In this document: positions 1-5,260 of the stretch, piece by piece
Position numbering within the stretch: position 1 is the first letter of the stretch
How the letters are laid out: the number at the start of each line of letters is the position of its first letter
NCBI GenBank assembly: GCA_913056285.1
Contig: CAJXNE010000142.1
Location: 1-5,260 of the forward strand
Length of the DNA stretch: 5,260 bases
Direction of reading: 5' to 3'
Origin: an uncultured Zetaproteobacteria bacterium
GTDB taxonomy: Bacteria > Pseudomonadota > Zetaproteobacteria > Mariprofundales > Mariprofundaceae
Made by a program: the position numbers and the translations under genes
The notes under the pieces: generated by a model
Seen by the model: only the letters and a program-made list of their open reading frames with translations
Database searches by the model: none
Told to the model about the DNA's origin: nothing

Positions 1-1966
1 CGCCTGAAATCGTTTCATCCACACTCGGCGCTTCGAACACTTCTTGCCGGTAGTCCGGTTCGCCCTGCTCTTTCAGATGTTCCACCAGATCAATCACTTC
101 CGCATCGGATACAAAGGCGCAATGCACCCGTTTTAAATCACGACCACCGCTCAAAAACAGGCTATCACCCATGCCGAGCAGTTGTTCGGCACCCATCTGA
201 TCCAGAATGGTGCGCGAATCAATTTTGGAGGATACCTGAAACGATAAGCGACTCGGCAAATTCGCCTTGATCAAGCCGGTAATCACATCCACGCTGGGGC
301 GCTGGGTTGCCAGAATCAAATGCAATCCGGCCGCCCTCGCCTTCTGGGCGATTCTACAAATCGCCTGCTCCACTTCTTTGCCAGCCACCATCATCAAATC
401 GGCCAGCTCATCAATCACAATCACAATCTGCGGCAGGCGTTCTGCCCCTTCCTGTTTCACAGCCGCCTTGTTATAGCCTTCGAGATTGCGCACCCTGGCT
501 TCGCTCATGAGCTGATAGCGACGCTCCATTTCATACACGGCCCAGTTCAGAGCCTTGGCCGCCTTGTGCGGATTGGTCACCACAGGCACCAGCAGATGCG
601 GAATATCATCATACATGGACAGTTCCAGCATCTTCGGATCAACCAGAATCAGGCGCAAGTCCTGCGGCGTTCTGGTCATCAGGATGGAGCAAATCATGGT
701 ATTGACGGCCACCGATTTACCGGAACCGGTCGTACCGGCCACCAGCAAATGCGGCATCTTGGCCAGATCAGCCACTACCGGCTGACCGGAAATATCCACC
801 CCGAGCGCCAACGGCAAATTCAACCGTTTATTGGAAAACTCACGGCTGGAAAGCACCTGATGCAACACCACCATTTCACGTGATTCATTGGGAATTTCGA
901 TGCCAATCACATTCTTGCCGGGAATATTGCCTGCTACGCGCACACTGATCGCCGCCATCGAGCGGGCCAGATCATCCTGCAAAGCTATGATGCGATTGAT
1001 TTTGGTACCTGGCGCGGGCTCCAGTTCAAACTGGGTCACCACCGGCCCGGGTTGTACGGCAACCACCTGCCCTTCAACCCGATAATCCAGCAGTTTTTTC
1101 TCCAGCATGCGTGCAATCGCCTGCAAGGCGGCAGGATTATGTTCGCGCTGCTGGCCCTCGCCGCGATCGAACAGGTTCAATGAAGGCAGTTTAAAGCCGG
1201 AACCGGCCGGCTCCTTGAAGGCCAGTTCGGTCTGTTGCTCCTGTTTGGCCCGGCGCGATACGCTTACTTTGGCCTGTTTTGCGACATCCGGCTCGGATTC
1301 TGCGATATGCACAGGCCGTTTCTTGCGCGTTTCCTTACGCGTTTCACGCGCTTCAATACGATCTTTTCGATCTGAAGCTTTGGAAAAAACATTACCAACC
1401 ACGCTATGAAACCATGCAACTGCCAGACGCAACCAGCCATACACGGTGCGCACCAGCTTCAACACCGACCAGTGCGAAGCCGCCACCAGAGCGCTCAACG
1501 CCAGCGTAAACAGCAACACATCGCGGCCAATAGCACCCAAAGGCATAGACAGTGCCTGCGCCAGCATCGCACCCAGCGCACCGCCTGTACCGGCAGGAAG
1601 CGCCAGCGCATCCAATATCGAAGCTGATGGGATATGCGCCTGAAACAGAGCCGCCACAGCCAACACAAACGGCAACCAGAATAATGATGTCCAGCCAGCC
1701 AGATACGGCGTCCTACCCCAGGCGACTCGCACCACCAGCGTGCCCAATAGCAGCAGCCATAGCCAGCTTGCATAACCGAATAGCTGGTAAAAGAAATCCG
1801 CCGCATAAGCGCCGACAATGCCGGCCATATTCAGCGCCGCCCCACCGGTTTCATGATTCAGCGACGGATCGGCAGCCGAAAAGCTGAACAAGGCCAGCAC
1901 CAGCATCACTGTCACGCCGCCAATCAGCAACGCCAATGCTTCACGCGTTAACATGCGCACGTCCAT
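1..1966 (-). CDS. ftsK: DNA translocase FtsK, 3' end cut off by the window edge
   Basis: FtsK is a hexameric, inner-membrane-anchored, ATP-driven DNA pump that clears chromosome termini from the closing septum and, in studied bacteria, activates XerCD dimer resolution at dif. The window gives 655 residues. Hydrophobic segments at about 9-29, 65-83, 91-110 and 144-164 match the four-TM FtsK membrane domain. A short charged linker follows (about 195-275, with a very basic stretch at 199-217), then the motor: Walker A GTTGSGKS at 411-418, VDPKMLELS at 442-450, Walker B IVIVIDELADLMM at 514-526, and LATQRPSVDVITG at 552-564. Compared with SpoIIIE-size relatives (about 790-810 residues), only the last 75-100 residues, including the DNA-reading gamma winged helix, should be missing. 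The ATG at 1966 shares its A with the rnj stop (TGATG), so translational coupling is likely; no strong Shine-Dalgarno is visible. An in-frame ATG four codons later (1954) is an alternative start. The linker is far shorter than in E. coli FtsK. Identity is near certain. Confidence 0.97.
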   Translation of the reverse strand, partial: MDVRMLTREALALLIGGVTVMLVLALFSFSAADPSLNHETGGAALNMAGIVGAYAADFFYQLFGYASWLWLLLLGTLVVRVAWGRTPYLAGWTSLFWLPFVLAVAALFQAHIPSASILDALALPAGTGGALGAMLAQALSMPLGAIGRDVLLFTLALSALVAASHWSVLKLVRTVYGWLRLAVAWFHSVVGNVFSKASDRKDRIEARETRKETRKKRPVHIAESEPDVAKQAKVSVSRRAKQEQQTELAFKEPAGSGFKLPSLNLFDRGEGQQREHNPAALQAIARMLEKKLLDYRVEGQVVAVQPGPVVTQFELEPAPGTKINRIIALQDDLARSMAAISVRVAGNIPGKNVIGIEIPNESREMVVLHQVLSSREFSNKRLNLPLALGVDISGQPVVADLAKMPHLLVAGTTGSGKSVAVNTMICSILMTRTPQDLRLILVDPKMLELSMYDDIPHLLVPVVTNPHKAAKALNWAVYEMERRYQLMSEARVRNLEGYNKAAVKQEGAERLPQIVIVIDELADLMMVAGKEVEQAICRIAQKARAAGLHLILATQRPSVDVITGLIKANLPSRLSFQVSSKIDSRTILDQMGAEQLLGMGDSLFLSGGRDLKRVHCAFVSDAEVIDLVEHLKEQGEPDYRQEVFEAPSVDETISG

Positions 1967-3624
1967 CAGATTTCCAGCACCACGGGCAATACCATCGGTC
2001 TGCGCCCGATATGCTTGCGACACCAACGACGCAAGAACAGCCGCACTTCTTCACGGGTTACATCCAGATCGGCCAGTAGTTCCCGGTCCATGTTTTCAAG
2101 AAACTGCTGCAAAGCAGCTCCCGCTCTGGCCAGTATATCTTCACTGACATCTTCATGCAGCACGCCACGCGCCACCAGTTCCGGTGCATTCAGTAGCTTA
2201 GCTTCATGCCGACTAAGTAATACGGTGGCGGAGATCATGCCGTCATCTGCCAGAATCCGGCGATCGCGCAGTACCACCCCATCGATTTCATCACGAATCT
2301 CGCCATCAACAAATACCGCACCAGCGTGGAATTCAGGCCCGGCCTGAATATGCTCATCGTCCACTTCCACACAATGACCATTCTCGGCAATAATCGTATG
2401 CTCAAATGGGATGCCAGTCGCCACGGCCAGATCACGATGCTCAATCAGGTTTCTGTATTCTCCGTGCACCGGATAGAAGAATTTTGGCCGGGTCAGCTGC
2501 ATCATCATTTTCAACTCATGCGCCTGGGCATGGCCGGAAACGTGCAGCGGAGCCTGGCGAGCATGCATGATACGCGCCCCGCGCCGATAAATATGATTAT
2601 ACAGGCCGGCGATAATGCGCTCATTGCCGGGGATATTACTGGATGAAAAAATCACCACATCGCCCTGACCGATGGTCACACCCTTGAATCGTCCATGCGC
2701 CAGCCGCGCCAGCGCCGCCCGCGATTCACCTTGCGAACCAGTAGCAATAATCAATAATTCGGCATCCGGCACAGCGCCGATCTGTTTGATATCCACCATG
2801 GTACCGGCCGGCACATTCAGCCGATTCAGCGTATGGGTGATATCCATATTGCGTTCCAGGCTACGTCCAGCCACCGATACCTTGCGTCCGTTGGCCACGG
2901 CGGCATCAACGATCTGCTGAATACGGAACATATTGGAAGCGAAGGTAGTGACAATCACCTTGCCCTTGCACTGACTCACCGCCTGTTTCAAAGCCGGGCC
3001 GACAATACGTTCGGACGGGCCACTGCCGGAGCGCGTCGCATTGGTCGAGTCGGAAGCCAGCAGAATCACGCCTTCATCTCCAAGTTGAGAGAAACGATGA
3101 ATGGCTGTCGTTCTGCCATCTATTGGCGCCGGATCAATTTTAAAATCGCCGGTATGCACAATCACGCCAAGTCGTGTGTGAATGGCAATGGAGACCGCAT
3201 CCATAATCGAATGCGTCACAGGCACGCCTTCTACCTTGAACGGACCGACCTTCACGCTATCGCCATTTTCTGGCATGGCTCTTAAATCACCTTTATAACC
3301 ACGCTCAGTCAACTTGTTGCGCACCAGCGCCAGCGTTACTTCAGAGCCATAAACGGGCAATCCCAGTTTCGGCAACAAATGCGGCAAGCCGCCAATATGA
3401 TCTTCATGGCCATGCGTCAGTAACAAGGCATGAAGATTCAGTCCCAGCTCATCAAGTGCAGAAATATCCGGCACCACCACATCAACACCATGCTGACCCG
3501 GCTCGGGGAAACCCATGCCGCAATCGACAATCACCGCATCATCATCGACGGCATACACCATCATATTTTTACCAAATTCGCCTACTCCCCCCAACGGGAA
3601 GCAACGCAATACCGGATCACTCAT
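1966..3624 (-). CDS. rnj: Ribonuclease J (metallo-beta-lactamase / beta-CASP RNase)
   Basis: RNase J is a cytoplasmic zinc-dependent nuclease with 5'-3' exonuclease and endonuclease activity, used in mRNA decay and rRNA maturation. The protein is complete at 552 residues, close to B. subtilis RNase J1 (555). The metallo-beta-lactamase signature HGHEDH lies at 71-76 (metal ligands H71, H73, D75, H76), with further ligands H138 (VTHS) and D160 (HTGDFK). The beta-CASP motifs follow: SDSTN with D192, HVSGHA with H365, and YPVHGEYR with H387. These sit at a near-constant offset of 3-4 from the J1 ligands, so the enzyme should be active. FSSSNIPGNE at 326-335 is also family-typical. The C-terminal domain occupies about 455-552. 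The ATG at 3624 is supported by a strong Shine-Dalgarno (TGAGGAG) five bases upstream. The stop overlaps the ftsK start by one base, implying one mRNA for both genes. Many Proteobacteria use RNase E instead; whether this genome has both cannot be seen here. ComA- or CPSF-like relatives are excluded by length and motif spacing. Confidence 0.96.
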   Translation of the reverse strand: MSDPVLRCFPLGGVGEFGKNMMVYAVDDDAVIVDCGMGFPEPGQHGVDVVVPDISALDELGLNLHALLLTHGHEDHIGGLPHLLPKLGLPVYGSEVTLALVRNKLTERGYKGDLRAMPENGDSVKVGPFKVEGVPVTHSIMDAVSIAIHTRLGVIVHTGDFKIDPAPIDGRTTAIHRFSQLGDEGVILLASDSTNATRSGSGPSERIVGPALKQAVSQCKGKVIVTTFASNMFRIQQIVDAAVANGRKVSVAGRSLERNMDITHTLNRLNVPAGTMVDIKQIGAVPDAELLIIATGSQGESRAALARLAHGRFKGVTIGQGDVVIFSSSNIPGNERIIAGLYNHIYRRGARIMHARQAPLHVSGHAQAHELKMMMQLTRPKFFYPVHGEYRNLIEHRDLAVATGIPFEHTIIAENGHCVEVDDEHIQAGPEFHAGAVFVDGEIRDEIDGVVLRDRRILADDGMISATVLLSRHEAKLLNAPELVARGVLHEDVSEDILARAGAALQQFLENMDRELLADLDVTREEVRLFLRRWCRKHIGRRPMVLPVVLEI

Positions 3625-3629
3625 TTAAA

Positions 3630-3636
3630 CTCCTCA
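3630..3636 (-). promoter_or_regulatory. Shine-Dalgarno of rnj
   Basis: The minus strand reads TGAGGAG, then five bases (TTTAA), then the rnj ATG at 3624. This is a near-consensus anti-16S match at good spacing. It fixes the rnj start and argues against the internal Met21/Met22 as start sites. Confidence 0.85.
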
Positions 3637-3751
3637 TTCGCAGGCCACCTTAGAAAACCCATCTGCATCAGCCGTGTTCTCTGTCACAATACATCAATTC
3701 GCCGCCTTCACGCCTAACCCGGCATAGCAGGAATCAATCAGAGAAATCGAA

Positions 3752-3762
3752 AGCCTTAGGCT
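3752..3762 (-). terminator. Weak hairpin downstream of pyrE, possible partial terminator
   Basis: On the minus strand AGCC-TAA-GGCT forms a four-pair stem with a three-base loop, followed by TTCGATTTCTC. The stem is short and the T tract is interrupted, so efficient termination is doubtful. It lies about 70 bases past the pyrE stop and could at most attenuate transcription into rnj. Confidence 0.2.
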
Positions 3763-3781
3763 ATGTTCTCCAGATCTCTTA

Positions 3782-3807
3782 ATTCGTGCCTATTCGTGTC
3801 ATTCGTG
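3782..3807. repeat. Triple ATTCGTG short direct repeat
   Basis: ATTCGTG occurs at 3782-3788, 3792-3798 and 3801-3807 (CACGAAT three times on the minus strand), with 10- and 9-base periods and variable 2-3 base spacers. The array begins about 24 bases past the pyrE stop. From general recollection, similar 'attcgtg..attcgtg' strings recur between genes in various bacterial genomes, but I cannot verify this here. The unit is too short and the array too small for CRISPR. It could be a dispersed intergenic element or a protein-binding site; no function can be assigned. Confidence 0.6.
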
Positions 3808-3830
3808 GCTCGCTTTCTTGTTCATCATAT

Positions 3831-4415
3831 TCAAGCAGCGCCGCGACTGCCCGGCTTGATCGCAGGCAGCAATCCGGCCCGGCAAATCGGGCAATCATCT
3901 CCAGCATGGGTTTCCACATTCAATTCAATCGCGGTGGCATACGGCACGTCAAAACGCCCCTGCTCATCCGGCGCGCGATCCACAACAGCTAACACCTGTA
4001 CTGGATTACCGCCATATTCACGCACCACAGCCATGCATTCGCATACCGATCCGCCAGTGGTAATCACATCTTCCACCACCAGAATCCGGCATCCTTCCGC
4101 AATCGAAAAACCGCGACGCAGCTGCATCTCCCCTTCCTTGCGTTCGGTGAAGATAAACGGTTTTTTCATCAATCTGGCCACTTCCTGGCCAATCACCAGC
4201 CCGCCAATGGCCGGCGACACTACCATATCAATCTGATCTGCATCATGAACCTTGCTTATCAGTTCCCCGGCCAGTTTGGTGGCGTGATCGATATTCATCA
4301 ACACCAACGCCGATTGCAAATAACGCGCCGAATGGCGGCCACTGGAGAGAATAAAATGGCCGTTCAGTAAAGCGCCTGCATCTTCGTACATCGCCAGAAT
4401 TTCTTGTTCGTTCAT
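3831..4415 (-). CDS. pyrE: Orotate phosphoribosyltransferase, thermophile-type family
   Basis: PyrE joins orotate to PRPP to give orotidine 5'-phosphate and pyrophosphate, the fifth step of cytoplasmic de novo pyrimidine synthesis. From the ATG at 4415 the product is 194 residues. The PRPP-binding motif VVEDVITTGGS is at 113-123, the flexible-loop region TERKEGEMQLRRGF at 90-103, and the substrate-binding start AGALLNGHFILSSGRHS at 13-29. The C-terminal CPICRAG...KPGSR tail (175-191) is typical of the 'thermophile-type' PyrE branch (TIGR01367-like), not the E. coli-type enzyme. An ATG at 4436 would add seven residues (MRGKGRI), but the Shine-Dalgarno AAGGAAG at 4420-4426 falls between the two ATGs and serves only the inner one. 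That start also gives the usual family N-terminus (MNEQEILAMYEDAGALL). The gene is preceded by a long leader gap and followed by rnj after 206 bases. No pyrF or other pyr gene is adjacent. Identity is secure; the branch assignment is from memory of family sequences. Confidence 0.95.
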   Translation of the reverse strand: MNEQEILAMYEDAGALLNGHFILSSGRHSARYLQSALVLMNIDHATKLAGELISKVHDADQIDMVVSPAIGGLVIGQEVARLMKKPFIFTERKEGEMQLRRGFSIAEGCRILVVEDVITTGGSVCECMAVVREYGGNPVQVLAVVDRAPDEQGRFDVPYATAIELNVETHAGDDCPICRAGLLPAIKPGSRGAA

Positions 4416-4419
4416 AATT

Positions 4420-4426
4420 CTTCCTT
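4420..4426 (-). promoter_or_regulatory. Shine-Dalgarno deciding the pyrE start
   Basis: The minus strand reads AAGGAAG, then AATT, then ATG at 4415. The AGGA core is six bases from this ATG but lies downstream of the alternative ATG at 4436, so it selects the shorter 194-residue product. Confidence 0.75.
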
Positions 4427-4673
4427 TTCCGCGCATTTATTTTATCAGCCATGAAGCTGCCGACAGCCTACCCCGCGCGGGAATTGTGCGGCAGTGTAAC
4501 AGCTTCCCCCAAAAGGCTGAACCTTGCACCTTTATATTCCCCGCCAGCGTAGCCCGATATAGAAAAACCACAGGCCGAGATGACAAATAAACATACATTT
4601 GAAGAATGAATTTGGTGGGCGCCACTTGCCTCTGCGAGGACATGCCAGCCGATGTGCCACCGGAGGTGTGTGA

Positions 4674-4701
4674 GGGAACCGCTGATTAGATCAGTGCTCC
4701 C
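4674..4701. repeat. Imperfect inverted repeat / hairpin
   Basis: On the plus strand GGGA, then AC, then CGCTGAT, then a TAG loop, then ATCAGTG, then C, then TCCC. This pairs as a seven-pair upper stem (one G-T wobble) and a four-pair lower stem around a small internal loop. It is the strongest of several short hairpins in the gap. There is no T tract on either side, so it is not an intrinsic terminator. It may be a structured RNA element or simply a protein-binding palindrome around CTGATTAGATCAG. Confidence 0.4.
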
Positions 4702-4780
4702 GTGCAGCCAAGCTTTATGTAATAGTGCTATAAGTATGACCGGCGACTATCGGCCAAAAGCGGACATTCGCAAATAATTG

Positions 4781-4820
4781 AAAAGGCCGTCCCCATCAAA
4801 ATATGAAGATGGGAACAGCC
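4781..4820 (-). terminator. Strong rho-independent terminator of arsM
   Basis: On the minus strand GGCTGTTCCCATC (4820-4808) pairs along all 13 positions with GATGGGGACGGCC (4797-4785), including two G-U wobbles, across a ten-base loop, and TTTT (4784-4781) and a further A/T-rich run follow. On the plus strand the two wobble positions become C-A mismatches and no T tract follows, so it is directed on the minus strand. It starts about ten bases past the arsM stop and should keep arsM transcripts out of pyrE. Confidence 0.88.
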
Positions 4821-4829
4821 AAATAAACC

Positions 4830-5260
4830 TCAGGGCTTAATAGCTTCTACAGTTGCTGAAACCACATAGTCTTCAAGATTACTTCCAGGTACCCAATTAC
4901 GGATAAACTCCCTGCTCTCATCTTTTGGTTTGATTGATACTTTTTCAAACCCAATCTCTTTAAGCATGCCTTCAATATCTGAAATTAGCGAAGCACCAGC
5001 CAAGCAGCCAGTATAAAGAGCCATGTCACCTGTTAAGTCCTCAGGCAACTCTGTAGATGCAACCACATCAGAAATTGCCAGCCTTCCTCCGGGCTTAAGC
5101 ACTCTGAAAGACTCCTGATAGACCTTGGCTTTTTCAGGAGACAAGTTAATAACACAATTGGAAATAATCACATCTACCGATGAATCAGCGACAGGTAGGT
5201 GCTCTATTTCTCCCAGCCTGAATTCAACATTGCTATAACCAGATTTATCCGCATTCCTCC
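4830..5260 (-). CDS. arsM: Arsenite S-adenosylmethionine methyltransferase, 5' end cut off by the window edge
   Basis: ArsM methylates trivalent arsenic with S-adenosylmethionine to methylated, partly volatile species and is a cytoplasmic detoxification enzyme. The window holds the last 142 residues of an expected 260-290; the N-terminal part with the glycine-rich SAM motif and the first catalytic cysteine lies outside. Visible family marks are FRLGEIEHLPVADSSVDV (13-30), ISNCVINLS (32-40), RVLKPGGRLAISDVV (52-66), YTGCLAGAS (82-90) and the ending NWVPGSNLEDYVVSATVEA. The two cysteines (C35 and C85 of the fragment) are 50 residues apart, like C174 and C224 of the algal CmArsM, and are expected arsenic ligands. 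The frame is open to the edge from base 5258; a GTG at 5171 is an internal valine codon, not a start. A strong terminator follows at once. The DNA is markedly richer in A+T than the neighbouring genes, suggesting horizontal acquisition. Other class I methyltransferases are less likely because of the two-cysteine pattern. Confidence 0.92.
   Translation of the reverse strand, partial: RNADKSGYSNVEFRLGEIEHLPVADSSVDVIISNCVINLSPEKAKVYQESFRVLKPGGRLAISDVVASTELPEDLTGDMALYTGCLAGASLISDIEGMLKEIGFEKVSIKPKDESREFIRNWVPGSNLEDYVVSATVEAIKP

Larger units (their letters stand above)
3625..3830. other. pyrE-rnj intergenic region
   Basis: These 206 bases separate the pyrE stop from the rnj start, and I see no gene in them on either strand. 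They contain a triple ATTCGTG repeat just after pyrE, a small perfect inverted repeat at 3752-3762 (AGCC-TAA-GGCT on the minus strand, followed by a modestly T-rich TTCGATTTCTC), and the rnj Shine-Dalgarno. No promoter with both a good -10 and a good -35 box stands out for rnj. Read-through from pyrE past the weak hairpin is therefore as plausible as a dedicated promoter. Confidence 0.6.
4416..4829. other. Intergenic region between arsM and pyrE: pyrE leader plus inverted-repeat-rich segment
   Basis: This gap of about 414 bases has no convincing gene. Next to pyrE, the leader carries a nested inverted repeat at 4457-4494 (CTGCCG...CGGCAG around a central CCCGCGCGGG palindrome). Possible minus-strand promoter pieces are TTGTCA (4581-4586) with TATATC (4556-4561) at a long 19-base spacing, and a TATAAA (4531-4536) without a good -35. 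None is decisive. From about 4613 to 4701 comes a run of short inverted repeats: GTGG/CCAC, CCTC/GAGG, ACAT/ATGT, CACC/GGTG and a longer hairpin at 4674-4701. A 27-codon plus-strand frame (4606-4689) and a 93-codon minus-strand open frame without any early start codon (4468-4746) cross the region; neither is recognisable. The arsM terminator closes the right end. No tRNA, rRNA or known riboswitch pattern is recognised. Confidence 0.5.

Noticed and set aside
320..883. Plus-strand open frame of 187 codons, rich in His and Gln
   Set aside because: It is antisense to the FtsK motor domain, including the Walker motifs, has skewed low-complexity composition and resembles no family; it is a shadow of ftsK codon use.
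1495..1818. Minus-strand 107-codon frame rich in Trp, Cys and Arg
   Set aside because: It overlaps the FtsK membrane domain in another frame on the same strand; the ftsK frame carries the coherent hydrophobic pattern.
3782..3807. ATTCGTG repeats as a CRISPR array
   Set aside because: Units are seven bases with 2-3 base spacers; CRISPR repeats are about 23-47 bases with spacers of similar length, and no cas gene is present.
4243..4452. Minus-strand 69-codon frame starting just upstream of pyrE
   Set aside because: It lies almost entirely inside the pyrE 5' region in another frame and is very Arg-rich without family resemblance. A leader-peptide role cannot be supported because it overlaps far into pyrE.
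4437..4643. Minus-strand 68-codon frame upstream of pyrE
   Set aside because: No Shine-Dalgarno, no recognisable domain and no coherent composition; it crosses the hairpin-rich leader and is probably chance.
4620..4720. tRNA, 6S RNA, SRP RNA or known riboswitch in the gap
   Set aside because: No T-loop GGTTCGAATCC-type motif, no cloverleaf, and no recognisable conserved core of the small RNAs I compared by eye on either strand.
4468..4746. Minus-strand 93-codon stop-free stretch across the arsM-pyrE gap
   Set aside because: There is no ATG or GTG in the stretch and only a late TTG, and the translation resembles nothing I know. It might be a decayed gene remnant but is not callable.
4830..5171. 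GTG at 5171 as the true start of a 113-residue protein
   Set aside because: The frame continues open upstream to the window edge with family-typical ArsM sequence, so the GTG is an internal valine codon.

Overview
This window reads as a chromosomal stretch of a Gram-negative, probably proteobacterial, organism. All recognisable genes lie on the minus strand. In minus-strand reading order they are the 3' part of an ArsM-type arsenic methyltransferase gene, an intergenic gap of about 414 bases, pyrE (orotate phosphoribosyltransferase), a gap of about 206 bases, rnj (RNase J), and ftsK (DNA translocase), which runs off the left edge. The lineage is uncertain. A single RNase J of the 'PLGGVGEFGKNMM' type, a thermophile-type PyrE and a short four-TM FtsK would fit a Zetaproteobacterium or a deltaproteobacterial-type genome better than an enteric gammaproteobacterium. 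This is an inference from protein flavour only.

Region by region: bases 1-1966 encode FtsK residues 1-655, with the membrane domain, a short basic linker and the RecA-like motor; only the C-terminal gamma domain is missing. Bases 1966-3624 encode a complete 552-residue RNase J whose catalytic residues are all visible. Its stop codon shares one base with the ftsK start (TGATG), so the two genes are probably co-translated. Bases 3625-3830 are non-coding and hold three copies of ATTCGTG at 9-10 base spacing and a weak hairpin. Bases 3831-4415 encode PyrE, with a start seven codons inside the longest reading frame because a good Shine-Dalgarno sits just upstream of that inner ATG. Bases 4416-4829 hold no convincing gene. 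They contain probable pyrE leader and promoter sequence, a run of short inverted repeats and a strong intrinsic terminator for the upstream methyltransferase gene. Bases 4830-5260 encode the last 142 residues of ArsM in clearly more A+T-rich DNA.

Functionally, pyrE (pyrimidine synthesis), rnj (RNA decay and processing) and ftsK (chromosome segregation at division) are housekeeping genes sharing a strand rather than a pathway. The arsM gene looks like an accessory, possibly transferred, arsenic-detoxification gene insulated by its own terminator. I found no convincing evidence of a new multi-gene system. The parts least explained by known features are the inverted-repeat-rich gap at about 4611-4710 and the ATTCGTG repeat.
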